From the NCBI RefSeq assembly GCF_020085105.1, contig NC_058062.1:5497945-5561944 (forward strand): a stretch of 64,000 bases of DNA, read 5' to 3'. The notes beneath the pieces were generated by a model, which searched no databases, was not told the DNA's origin, and saw only the letters and a list, made by a program, of their open reading frames with translations. The translations under genes and the position numbers were made by a program. Below, piece after piece: positions 44,611 to 58,076 of the stretch. The first letter of the stretch is position 1; each line of letters starts with the position of its first letter. This DNA comes from Siniperca chuatsi (taxonomy: Eukaryota; Chordata; Actinopteri; Centrarchiformes; Sinipercidae).

Positions 44611-47600
44611 ATAACTTTAATTTCCACTGTGCCAAGAGAATAATTTAGGAAAACTCCAAGTTGCTTTTACATAATAAACAAACTTCTTATTTCCATGTTA
44701 CAGCCAAGAAGAGAAAGTCAGATAAGGTATTTTTGCATTTGTTTTCCCCCTTTTGCAGAAGATATTAGAGTAAATTGTATGTATGTTTTAATGTGTATAA
44801 TGAGGTTAATCTAATCTGAATGGTTTTCTTTGTGCAGAATCAAAATTCGCCAAGAAGATCCAAATCTATAAAACACAAAAATGGTGAGTCTATCAGGTAT
44901 TTAGTTTCTAGTGTAATGGGGAAGCTTTGGTCCATGCACCTTTCTGAATGTGGTGTAAATGTTTGAAATGATTCTGGACCTGCTGCTGGATGTTTTGCCC
45001 GAGCACCGTGTTGCAGATCAGATTCTGTGCACGGATGTACGTGCTGTTGAGTAAAAGGAGTAGTTTGACATTAACCTGAAAAACAGAAGTGTTAAAATGT
45101 CAATTTGCGGTTTTACGGGGGTTTTTGTGGAGCAAGCTCTTGCAGGAGTGCTTTATTTCTAATATCTGATTAGCTGCAAGCTAGTTCCCAAATATATAAG
45201 TTGGAGGGGTTGGACGCCCTCTCGGCCTTTTGGCTAAGATCAAGACGCCCTCTTGATTGTTACTTGAAATCATCTGCCCAGGGATTATTTCTCTTTTGAT
45301 GACGTGTGAATGGTTCTAATGCTGTATGTGGTATAAATAAAGATGATCACCAGCTTTGTCTTGTTTTTTCCAGGTGAGCTTGCGAGCGGCGTCAGTTCAG
45401 AGCCTTACAAGGTGACAAATCCTCTTTTGTTCATGTTGCCTGCAAGACCACAACGTTTGTATTGTACAGTACAACATATTGATAATGGTTCGTGGTCTGT
45501 CTTTCATTTCAGTACAACTATAATACTGGCATCAGTTATGAAACTTTAGGCCCTGATGAAGTCAGATCCCTTTTAACAACGGTGAGCAACTTGCATGAAT
45601 GCGCCCAAGCATGTCAATCTTTTTACAGTCTATTTCTCAGGATAAACAGTCATCTTTACTGCTCTCCTGTTTTAATTAAACAGATGTTGATCATTAAAAT
45701 AGTGTTTGTTTCTACAGCAATGTGGGGTGATCTCTGAGCACACCAAGAAGATGTGTACCAGGTAATTACTGTATAATCCACCGGCACATAGATAAAATAG
45801 TGATGAAACTTCTCCACTCTGGGGAAAACTGTTAACTACTTATGTGGTGCTAATATCTGGGATAATGCAGGATAGTTTCAGGTACTGTAACAGCTGGACT
45901 TGTGATGGTGTCGTTATTCAATCCAAATTCGGAGATCAGTGTCTTTAAATCCCTCAGTTTGTCTCCTCTGTGAAACTTTGTCATGAAAACTAAATCACTT
46001 AGAAATGCTGTCTGAAACTGAATCTGTCTGAAACATGATCAGTTTCATCCGCGTATTTATGAAAATGATGTTGGGACTAACTCAGGGGTACACAAGTGGC
46101 AACTCATTGCATTTCATTGTTTTAAAATTTGTCTGGACCAGTGATTGAATTGTTTTTCTCCCCAAAATGAAATACCAAATTCTGCAAAGAAACAACAATG
46201 ATTACACAGATATTTTTAATAAGACCATGGAGGACCCTGTCAGTGACCAACCTCTAACATTTCATAACCTTTAACACCTCATTGCTGCTCTGCCCCATCT
46301 GATTGGTCACTGATTGTGTCCGCAGCAGTCTGTCCCACCTCCCTCCCTCCCTGTGGCTGCATGTATGCAGGCAAGGCGATGCGGCCGTCAGTCAGGGATG
46401 TATAATGCCACCTTGTGTCCCACCAGGTCTCAGCGATGTCCCCAGCACACGGACGAACAGAGGAGGGCCGTCAGGGTGTTCCTCCTGGGGCCGTCCGCGT
46501 GAGTCTGCCCTGTCCCCTTCCTTACCCCCCCTCCCCCCACACACAAGTGTACTTAACAAAAGTCATGTTTGAATGAGTGTTGTGACCCTCGTGGTGCAGG
46601 TGTTTGCTGATACAGTTCACTGTTTTCTGATCAGGTTGCCTTTGCCAGAGATAGGAACAGAACAATGCTGCAGGTCAGTGTTGTGAATACTCTGTCAAAG
46701 AGCTGTTATTTGCAGAACTGTACCAGAGTTGGGAGAGTACACCGCAGCTGAAGGGGAGCTGAGTATTCTGTGACCTTGTATCATTAATAAAAAAGGTCAT
46801 ACATTACGTCCAGGTTTTTTCCTGGCCCATATTGGGGGAGCACCTGTGCCAATCAGCATGTGACACATGATTCATCAAACTCTGTGGCCGTATCTGCATT
46901 ATTCGTGCAAGCAATTTTGTCATCCATTCATGTAACTTTCGACCACAAACCCCACATCATATTTCAAGCTTTAGAAAATGTTGATCAATATTCACAAGTT
47001 TATCTTATGGTTTAAAGTGAATACCATATACTGAAAATTACAACAACAGGGCTCTCTGGTTTAACAAAAAATAAAGGGCATGTGTTGACAAATTGTTATT
47101 GACATTCTTGTCAGGTACATCATGAACCAGGTTGTCAATAACAAAAAAAAATCAAAGGTGATGACCTATCAAGCTGCTTTATGGCAAAAAAGGCTATACA
47201 ACACTAAACAATAGCTAAATGGATAAATAAAGATAAAAAGTTACAAATCCAGTTTATCTGCTTCCATATTTTTAAAGGTTAAAAATTGCAGCACAGAATT
47301 TCAGAGTTGATATTTTAGAAAAGATTTGGTACTTTATTAACTGAATTTAATGCATGACCTCCTTAACTATGTCCATATTGTGGTGGCATTGGCTGGTTCC
47401 ACTTACACAGAATCATTGTCCTAACTAGGAGAGAACAGAAGACTATCATGTTGGCCTGAGACCCACTCAAGTGAACATCCCTGGGGGTCACCCCAAAAAG
47501 TGCAATGAATGGAGATGGTCCTAAGATTTTTTTTTGTTTGTTTTTTTTTGTTTTTTTTTCTCCCCTAATGAGTTGGTTTTCCAAAGGTTGTGTAATTTCA

Positions 47601-48719
47601 GACATGTCCCGAACATATGTAAATGTGTAGCTGGTTCCTGTTTGCATCGCTCACATGTGGGATCAGGGTCTACTCTAATCTTACATGGTCTTGCTCATTG
47701 TCTTTATTAAATCTCTTGAAATCCTTTAGGGTGCTACCAGCCATGAGAAAAGAGTCCGCTGAGTTCACATGAGTGTGGGGCGAGCACTAAGAAATTCTTT
47801 TTACATTTTTCTTTTTATTAAACCATTAGCAACAGTCCTCTTACACACACAGATGTTCTCATTGTGCGTGTGAAGAACCTCACAAGCCTCCTACCTACCC
47901 ACCTAATTGATAACAGTAAAGTCACAATTTCACAGTAGAGACCAGTTGTAGCAACTTAGACTAGAGATCCAACAGAAGTATTAAGTAAAGTGGTACTATA
48001 TTACCATTCAGAAGAGGAGAGTTATTGAAAATGCAAGTAGGTGGGGAGCTTTTGTTGAAAAATGGCAAGTATGTCAGATAATTGATGAGTAACTGGTACT
48101 CTGTGCTGTAGAGATTATATTAATCTTACCGCCCCTTTAACAATTTCTTGACTACATTTAGTATACCAATAATGTATTTTATTTTTATTACTGTGTGGTC
48201 GGTCAGAGTTGGGTGTGAGTTTTGTCCTCACCAGTCCAACAGGATGTATCTGTGTCTGTGTTTCTTGTAATAGGCCGTTGCTGCCTGATGCAGACGCTGT
48301 GGTGGAGAGCAACAGCTTTGACATTCCAGATGGACAGACCCTGATGAGCCGCCTGCAGTGGGAAGACTCCCCCGATATTTCACCCACCGACTCTGCCTCA
48401 TCTAAAGCCAGTAAGGAAGGAACATGCATTACGCTGAAAGTTATTTTTTGATCAAATGTAAAGACAATTTATAGATAAATTTTCTGTCCCTCTCACAGGT
48501 ACCAACCATTCGGATTCTAGGAGGCCCAAGAAAAAGAAGAGGACGTCTCTTGGTTTGAACAGTGGAGGAGGAAGTCTGACTGGAGGAGGAGGAGGAGGAG
48601 GAGGAGGAGGAGGCAGCAGCAGCAGCAGCTCTCAGAGTAATATCAGCTTATCAACCAAAAAAAAGAGGCCCAAACTCTCAGCACCTTCTATTTCCAGTCT
48701 CTATGATGACTTAAACTAG
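43776..48719 (+). CDS. atxn7l3: Ataxin-7-like protein 3, SAGA deubiquitinase module subunit
   Basis: There are 12 coding exons: 43776-43826, 43979-44111, 44207-44378, 44470-44567, 44704-44726, 44838-44883, 45374-45411, 45513-45581, 45718-45761, 46427-46498, 48274-48410, 48499-48719. They encode 367 residues (human about 347-354). The start [10 protein letters not shown] matches human MKMEEMSLSG. The SGF11-type zinc finger uses C86, C89, H101 and C105 ([20 protein letters not shown]). The SCA7 domain (about 211-240) has [21 protein letters not shown] basic segment AKKRKSDK lies between them. The C-terminus carries a Gly tract, a Ser tract, KKKRPK and SLYDDLN, like human SIYDDIN. It anchors USP22 and ENY2 for H2B/H2A deubiquitination in the nucleus. 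A run of about 30 A follows the exon 4 donor (44578-44608). Intron 10 holds a LINE fragment. Met3 has a stronger Kozak context than Met1. Confidence 0.95.
45220..45244 (+). pseudogene. U2 snRNA 5'-end fragment with flanking direct repeats
   Basis: These 25 bases match the conserved 5' part of U2 snRNA (tctcggccttttggctaaga, then tcaag) with no mismatch that I can see. The rest of U2 is absent. The fragment is flanked by the direct repeat gacgccct (45213-45220 and 45244-45251), suggesting insertion with target-site duplication. It lies in intron 6 of atxn7l3 and lacks snRNA promoter elements. Confidence 0.55.
47270..47770 (-). mobile_element. L1/Tx1-like LINE 3' ORF fragment
   Basis: Minus-strand frames encode the C-terminal part of an L1-type ORF2: [20 protein letters not shown] (zinc-knuckle-like Cys/His region) and, further on, FIALFGVTP and [12 protein letters not shown]. 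The copy is frame-disrupted and truncated. It lies in intron 10 of atxn7l3. Confidence 0.6.
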
Positions 48720-49218
48720 CGTAAGCCCTGTCTGTCAGACCAGCTCTTGCCTCCTCTATTAGGACCCTCCTTTCATACCTACATTTACAGGCCTGAACAG
48801 GATGGGATTAAACTTGATTTAGGAGTTCTTATTCATTCAGCCTCGACAAGTTAGGCAATTTAATGAACATTTCTCCATCTGTATGATGAACAGCGGTCTA
48901 AAAATTGTGGGTGGTCACAGAGTCCATTCAGAATATCTCCAGGAAGTTCACCATTCGCTCATTGTAGTAGTTTCAGACAATTTGGTCAACACAGACAGCT
49001 GCTGTCACCCTAAGCCAGAACTCAGGATGACTAGACACTTCAGTCATGTGACACTTTTAGTTGTTGGTCCATTGAAATTGCATTAGTGACTGACTGGGGG
49101 TTCTCAGAAAGGTTGTTTCAGATGTCACATCCTCATAAGTTTCAAATGCAGGGAGGCCTCCAGCTGTGAATCAGAAAGTGTGTCCGTATGCCGATAAAGT
49201 CACCATTTCAATATAGTT

Positions 49219-49684
49219 ACACTATATAGCCAAAAGTATGTGGATACATGAACATTACACTCATGTAATTGTTGAACATGTCATTCCAGGGATTTGCTCC
49301 ATTAGTGAGGTCGGCCACCGATGTTGGGTAATAAGGCCTGGCTCACAGTCGGCGTTCCAGTTCATTCCCAAAAGTGGATGGGGTTGAGGTCAGGGCTCTG
49401 TGCAGACCAGTCAAGTTCTTCCAAAACCAAACTGGGATAAACATTTCTTTTATGGATCTGGCTTTGTGCACAAGGACATTGTCAGGTTGAAACAGGAATG
49501 GCCTTTCTCTGTTGACACAAAGTTGGAATCACACTCTTAGCTCAAATATCATTGTATGCTGTAGCATAAAGATTACTTTTAATTGGAAATAAGGGGCATA
49601 GCTCCAACCATGAAGAACAGCCCCAGACCGTAAGCGCACAGGCATGCAGACTGGGGTGTCCACATACTCTTGTTCATATAGTTT
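49219..49684 (-). mobile_element. Tc1-derived deletion MITE
   Basis: The ends 'actatatagccaaaagtatg' (about 49220) and 'catactcttgttcatatagt' (to about 49683) form inverted repeats. The interior 'ccaaaagtggatggggttga' followed by ggtcagggctctgtgcagac is the reverse complement of the Tc1 transposase region for DWPAQSPDL. Most of the transposase is deleted. Confidence 0.65.
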
Positions 49685-49886
49685 AAGCAGCTCTAAGATT
49701 TGTCTCAAATGACACCATCACTACAGTCTACTTAAGCTGAACAGCAGAGACAGAGGCTTTTTTCAAATTCACAAATTACAACTGAGCTGTACAATATAAT
49801 AGAAAAATATGATTTTTTTCTTTTTATTGTATGGTGGAAAGAACTGTTTTATCACTTAAAAAGACCCCATAAATGGCCTTTTTCAC

Positions 49887-50099
49887 GGCAGCCATTTTGA
49901 CATGACATAGCCGCAAAACCAAAGGTGTCCTTAGTAATCTTATTAAGGGCTGCACTCTGTTTAGCTTTCCTAATTTCAGGGCCCTGCCACTGTACATGCT
50001 TGCTCACTGACATGGTTTACTGTGATACATAGCAATCGTTAACAGAATGAATTGCATCTGTGCTTTTCCTGCTATGACAAGTTTAAAATATCTGCTGCC
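49887..50099. mobile_element. Short MITE with 'ggcagccattttgacatg' ends
   Basis: The left end ggcagccattttgacatgac is matched by the reverse complement of the right end (ggcagcagatattttaaact, then tgtcatag). It is about 213 bp and noncoding. The related fragment is at 41381-41640. Confidence 0.55.
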
Positions 50100-52029
50100 C
50101 ATTGGGAGTCTTTATTTATTCATTCACCCTTTTCTGGAAGTTAAATGCAAACAGAACTGAGTTTGTACAAAATGCCAACATGTCCCTTAACATCTAAATT
50201 CCTAATTACTTTTTTCTTAAATTACTAAAGCATGAAAAGGTTCAAGTCTTAAATTTGGCTTTCTGAAACCTTCAGTACTCTGTTGGCGATCCTGTGACCT
50301 GTCCTCCTTTTTAGACTCTGTGTACATTTCACTTGGTTTTGAGTAGATATGTGGACTTCAACTGCTTTCAGTTCAACACGTGACACACGTATACTGGAGT
50401 ACTTTTACTTTTTAATTCTAGCATTGTATTGCACAGTTGTGAGTGCCTCTGTATGCTGACTGTCATGCAGTCACTTTTTCGTGTGTGTGTGTGTGTGAGA
50501 GAGAGATCATATATATTTTCATAAAACTATGCATCCTAGAATGTGACGTTTTTGTGAAAGTATGTGAGCCATTTTAAATATTTAACTTTTTGTTTACATC
50601 AACAATATATTTAAGTTTTTATTTGTCACTACCTGTGAAGTGATACTGTATGTATATTATTTTTGTGTAAATGCAGATTTTGATATTTGATGAGCCAGTA
50701 GGCTTTTGGGGCACATGTACAGTACAAAAGTAATCATGAATCCAACGTAACTTTCTTTCCTCTGTACAAAACTTGTCTTTGTGTAGTTTCTGCTTATAGA
50801 TCACATCATACATTAAGTAGATCAGTGCTGCAGGTCTGCTTGTCATTCATGATCACGAGTGATAAGTCTGCATCTTCTACGCCTATAACCAACAATGTCT
50901 AATGTAAAAGTTGTAAGACATATATATAGTACATGCTTTAGAGGTCGGATGCACTATTTCACTAATCTTGTTGATATCACAGTTGATGTCTTAGAAAAGC
51001 ATTTTAATTTGTTTTTCTTATAAATTGGCTTTACAAACACAAAAACCTTACTGTTTTAGTTATTATTAGAACTGAGTGCATAGTCAGGACATCGCTGTAA
51101 AACTGAAGGACTGAAAACTACTGGGAGGTAGAGAGTTTCAGAACAGTGCCATGGGTCCTAAAGGTGCGTTCGGCAATATGCAAAGGACAACAATGTCTTT
51201 GTATCAAGTCTTTATTTTCCTCATCAGAATCAACTCGCTAGTGGAACCAAGGAGTCAGTTTTTAGGAACAGAATAGATAACGGTGCTCAAGTCCATCAGC
51301 AGCCACAGAGCTGCCGCCTGAGCCCGATTCACTCATTTGGTGGCTGAAATAAATATTTATTTAGCAGCTCTTTATTCAGAAATAGAGAATGGCTCAAATA
51401 TTCACTATGTTTTTGTGTTTGTCAATGTTTTATTTCCAGGTACTGGGGGAAGGGTGTTCCCTTTTTTTTTTAAGTCAAGGGGAAGGTCCAAAGAAAATAT
51501 TAATACTGGCCAGGGAGGGCCTTGTTTTGTTTTTTTAAAATCAAAGAAATATAAGACTCAACCCCCACTCCCAACCCACCCCAATCATTTTCGTACAGTA
51601 CCTAAAGTCAAGAGCTTTCAGTCGTGTGTCTCAAATGTCATGAATCTGTCAAAGCCTGATTGAATTTCCAGTATGGTGAACTTCTGCTTCTGTCGATGTG
51701 TGTAGTAACTTTGAACGTGCCCTTTTAAATCTTTTCCAGTAAAGTCTTGTGATGTGCACTAAAGATAAATATAGGTAGGTAATATAGGTATGATTAGATT
51801 CTTAAGCCACTTTTTGTGGATAAAGCTAACAGCTGATGTTCTCTTGTGGCTCTTTGTGTATCTGTGTGCAGTTCAAGGGCAATAACAAAGAATGCGTTGT
51901 TGTGGGTTTCCAATATTTTTCCATGCACAAGCACAAATCTGTGCATGCGTGAATGACTGTTGTATATGAACATAATGTGATACATAGGTTATTTTTCTTC
52001 ACTGTCATGCATACTGGTGTTTGTATATA

Positions 52030-52035
52030 AATAAA
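52030..52035 (+). terminator. atxn7l3: Candidate distal poly(A) signal of atxn7l3
   Basis: A plus-strand AATAAA lies about 70 bp before the tmub2 minus-strand signal. It would give a 3.3-kb 3' UTR that includes the two MITEs. Closer signals may be used instead. Confidence 0.35.
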
Positions 52036-52106
52036 CACAAACGCTACCCAGAGGCTCACTTATTAAGACTACAAACAGATACTGAAACAGGTTTGGTTTG
52101 AAATGC

Positions 52107-52112
52107 TTTATT
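52107..52112 (-). terminator. tmub2: Poly(A) signal of tmub2
   Basis: TTTATT on the plus strand is AATAAA on the minus strand, 0.8 kb past the tmub2 stop and facing the convergent atxn7l3 end. Confidence 0.5.
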
Positions 52113-52897
52113 TTGAGACATCACTGAAGCCAAAGCAGTCCAGCATAATCAGGAGGGTTCAAGCTCCAAATCCTTAAGTGCCAGATGCAGGTTCATTTGA
52201 TTCATTCTATCATTTTATTTACAGAAAATACACAATATATTTACAATAACTTCTCAAAAAGTGTGTATTTTGAAGTCTAGTGATTATTTAAAGTAGCCTA
52301 TTTCTACATAGCAACAGTTTTGGAGCAACAAAAATAACTGAGGTTTACAGCCCATCACGGAGGCAGCTGTACAGTCCACATTTGCTCACACAGACTTTGA
52401 ATCATTCAAATAACATAAAATAATGGTAAAGAGTTAAACTGGCACACACAGCAGTGAGTGGTTCCAAAGATTTTAGATTCTTATATCTATCAGTTAATTT
52501 TAAATTTTCTGAACACAGAAACAGTGGCCTGAAAAACAACGACGTACAGGAAAGCATCATGAATCTTTAGCAACAGTGAAAGGGCAGACAAGATAAAGCC
52601 AGAGTGTTAAAGCATGGAGTGAGCCACTAAGTCATGTTTGAAGAGAAGCTAAAGTATGTTTCAGCTGCAGGTTATTATTTACCCCACATATACTGTACAA
52701 TCACTCATCTTTTTATCTTGGTACATGCACAAACACGCCCACCTAGCCACCCACACACACTGCTGGAATCCAGTCAGCTGTGGCATCTGGACCGTGCCCC
52801 CTTTTTGATTAGTCCGTTTCTCGCCACCCACTGCTGTAGTTATTTTTATTTTACCATACAACATTCAGCTGTAAGCGCGTGCCCTCTCTCTGCCTTT

Positions 52898-55061
<2,164 letters not shown>

Positions 55062-55099
55062 CTCTGTCCCCCAAACCTGAAACACAAAAATAAGTCAAG

Positions 55100-55165
55100 T
55101 AAAGTTTATTTATATTGCCCCAAACCACAAATTTGCCTCAAAGGGCTTTACAGTCTGTACAATGT
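55100..55165. repeat. LINE 3'-tail-like fragment
   Basis: The sequence aaagtttatttatattgccc, then aaaccacaaatttgcctcaa, is the reverse of the tail seen at 7975-8015 (ttttatttatatagcccaat). It is a short fragment of the same family, in the first intron of tmub2. Confidence 0.4.
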
Positions 55166-55649
55166 AGCAACATTAAGCAAAACATATAAGCAAAATTTGT
55201 GGGAATATAGTTTGGCTTTGAATATAATTACCTCTGTGAGTATGGGTTCTTTTTACAAATAATATTTGTAAACTGACCCAAGATCTAGTTGTTTCAATTA
55301 CAACCTCACAAAAAACAACAACAAACAAACAAAATAAACCTTTTTTGGAAGGGTGGGGGATATAATGTTGACTCGATATAAATATGTCAACCATCTGAGA
55401 TTTTGCATTACTGTTTATACCGCTGTGTCTGTCCCTTTATTATCTCCAGTTGTATTAGGCCATTGTGGGCAATGTTGTTAATCAATGAGCAGCACTGCTT
55501 TATGGCAATACTTGATTGCCAGGATAGTTGCATAAGTGTATATAACCCCTGACTAAAAATATTAAGCATGCTGCCAGATATCTTGGAGTAATCTTTGATG
55601 CAGATATCTGTTTCGAGGTTCAAGTGAAGAATGTTGTCTAGTCATGCTT

Positions 55650-56165
55650 CTTTCAGCTCAAGAAAATCTCCCAAATCAGATCATTCTTATCTCCTACTGA
55701 TTTACATAACACATGACTCCTGTGCTTGCCAACTTACACTGGCTGCCCGTTATGTTCCGTATTGAATTTAAAATTCTACTGATAACTTTTAAAGCATTAA
55801 ATGGCCTCGCTCCAAATTATATCAAGGCTCCCTGTGTGCCTGGGTGTTCCCTTAGACCGGTGGCTGCGGCTCTGCTGGTTTTTCCTAGATCCCGGTTTGT
55901 GATCGGGCCTTCACTGTTGGAGCCCCCAGACTGTGTAACACAGGCTGCTGAGATCAGACATGCTACGTCATTAGCCTCTTTTAAATCCTCTCTTAAAACT
56001 GTATTTTATAGGAAAGTGTTTATGAATATTTAATATTTCCATATTTCTATTTTTAACTCTATTTTATCCCCCTGGTCTTTTACGGTCCCTGTGTTGTTTT
56101 TATTTGTTTTTTTGGGGGTTCTGTAAAGCACTTTGTAACCTTGTTAAGAAAAGTGTTTATTACTA
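55650..56165 (+). mobile_element. L2-like LINE 3' fragment
   Basis: A plus-strand frame encodes LHWLPVMFRIEFKILLITFK, then ALNGLAPNYI and SFKSSLKTVFYRKVF, the standard C-terminal tail of L2-type LINE ORF2. The untranslated end ctgtaaagcactttgtaacc, then ttgttaagaaaagtg, follows. It is 5'-truncated. It lies in the tmub2 upstream intron. Confidence 0.65.
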
Positions 56166-56292
56166 TTATTATATTATTATATCTTTATATTCACTGGATT
56201 CGCCAAAAACAGACATTCCCATCTGGTTATTTTATCTATAAACAGTTTCACAATTTAATTTCAAGGAAACTTACTACATAATGATATTATAT

Positions 56293-56360
56293 TAGGGCTA
56301 CAGCTAATGATTCATTTCATTATCGATTCATCTGCCAGTTATCTTTTCAATTCATCTATA
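56293..56360. mobile_element. Fish MITE terminal fragment (copy 3 of 3)
   Basis: It reads tagggctacagctaatgatt and tcattatcgattcatctg, the reverse complement of the terminus shared by 6736-7024 and 39428-39782. Only the end is preserved. A short (CATTA)n run follows at about 56604-56630. Confidence 0.35.
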
Positions 56361-57170
56361 AATTGTCACAATATAAGATTACATATACATATGACAAATG
56401 ATAGAATATTTTATCCCCAACTCCCACCCATGGCCTATATTTTGCCAGTAGAAAACTTTGGTTTCTTTTGTTTTAGAAAGGAAATGCAATAAATTGCTTG
56501 ATGACTCTCTCTCTCTGCCCTTGCAGCATTGATAAAGTTTTATTCTGATTGAGTAAACTGAGCCCCTGTACATCAGGACAGAGCTCCTTTACACAACACA
56601 TCCATTACATTACATTACATTACATGACATGACCCTCGGGTTTCTCCACATACAAACACACTATAAAGACGGACTGTCATAGCTCGGCAGCCACATATAG
56701 ATGTTCTGATTACAAATAGGATTGCTGGCAGAAAAATAAGTAAGTAATCCTTTAACAAGGCATTACCATGTGGAAAAGTCATTATGTAGGATGAAAGTTA
56801 CTCAACATAAAGATCAGGAGCAGCTATTAGTGCTGGTCAACAGTTGTGTCGAGTAGCTGTGAAGCTATGTCCATTTTCTCGTGCTACCTTAATCATTATA
56901 CTCGACATTTAACCTTTTAGACCTAATATTAGCTGTTATGCAACCTCACCTTCTGTGTTGCTAACTTGTGTTGTAGTTTACGCCGCTGTTGCTAGTTAGC
57001 GAGCTAAGTTAGCTCGCAAGCTAAGCCTACCTTGCTAGCTGAAAAACGACCTTCGGCTGTTTACGAGTCTCACTGCTCGACTTGTTTTGTCGCCAACGGT
57101 TTTCAAACTGAACACAGGGGTCGTGTGAACGTGTGTGCCTCTCCACTGTATAGATATGAAATGATCTTAC

Positions 57171-57340
57171 CTGCCAGCTGTCAAATCAGTGCATGTTTGG
57201 AGACGAGGCTCAATGCTAGTTAGCAGCTCCTGCATAATAAACACAGAGGCGACGAGACGACGTAACGTCGTGGCGTCATCACGTCTTCCCGGGGCAGGGT
57301 GGGCGCTTGTTTTGGAAATGGGCCATGCCTGTTGCTCCTC
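57171..57340 (-). promoter_or_regulatory. tmub2: tmub2 promoter and probable first exon
   Basis: The CpG-rich segment around 57245-57305 (gacgagacgacgtaacgtcg) lies just upstream of a minus-strand donor at 57170. The region from 57171 toward 57340 is the best candidate for a noncoding first exon. It contains CRE-like TGACG/ACGTCA cores. The transcription start is unknown. Confidence 0.35.
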
Positions 57341-57428
57341 CTGCTCATACAATAACAGCTATGGAGTACGCTGGTGCAGCAGTTTTGTCTGTGCATTTAC
57401 TGGGCTGGTGATGTAGGGAGATTTTAAA

Positions 57429-57760
57429 CAGTGGCTGAAGAAGTATAAGTTAGAGTAGCAAGTAAAAGTCTTGCATTCACTTAAGGAAAAATGCAATGAC
57501 ACAATGTTGTGTATTTAAAATCTTAATCTGGTAACAAGTAAGTGTTGCTGTGAAATGAATGTGATGCAGCAAAAAGTACAATATTTCCCTCTAAATTGCA
57601 CACTGATTACGATCTTTTCATGTATATTCTGGCAAATCTTAAGTCTGTTTTGAAATTTTACTTGAATAATGATTTAAAGTACAACTGAGATGCATTCATG
57701 TTACTACCACTGTTGTTTTGAGTGGTATAATGCAACATATTTCTCATATGGTATTCCATT
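57429..57760. repeat. Degraded relative of the 41702-42335 MITE
   Basis: It starts cagtggctgaagaagtataa and continues with agcaagtaaaagtcttgcat and 'aaagtacaatatttccctc', the usual order of this family. No matching right end was found. Confidence 0.35.
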
Positions 57761-57927
57761 TGTGTATATTGTGTAATTCAAAGAAGCTATGCATATAATT
57801 AATGCAATAATGTCATAAAGTTTTTATCCAAGAACTTTGCTGAACAATAGTACGAAGCCATAACACGACATAAATAAAGGATGAATAAATTCAAAGTAGA
57901 AACATAATAATCCAACAGGAGGTAAAG

Positions 57928-57933
57928 TTTATT
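57928..57933 (-). terminator. asb16: Poly(A) signal of asb16
   Basis: AATAAA on the minus strand lies 144 bp past the asb16 stop codon at 58077-58079. Confidence 0.5.
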
Positions 57934-58076
57934 TTTATGTCGTCTTAATGATTTTACTTACACATGACCGAATAACAGAGTCCCATTCAAAGTTTTTCAT
58001 GTTGACAAAGTTAGTTGTTAGTAACAGAAACAGGTTATTTTCAAAGAGGCACCATACTGTTAAAATGTATATGAAG

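Larger units (their letters stand above)
48720..52035 (+). other. atxn7l3: atxn7l3 3' UTR and flank, repeat-bearing
   Basis: No further coding exon was seen after the stop. The stretch holds a Tc1-derived MITE, a second MITE and a short (GT)n/(GA)n run at about 50484-50506. How much of it is transcribed is unknown. The hexamer at 52030 is a candidate end. Confidence 0.4.

Noticed and set aside
50484-50510. (GT)n run as a regulatory Z-DNA site
   Set aside because: It is a short simple repeat in the atxn7l3 3' flank with nothing to tie it to regulation.
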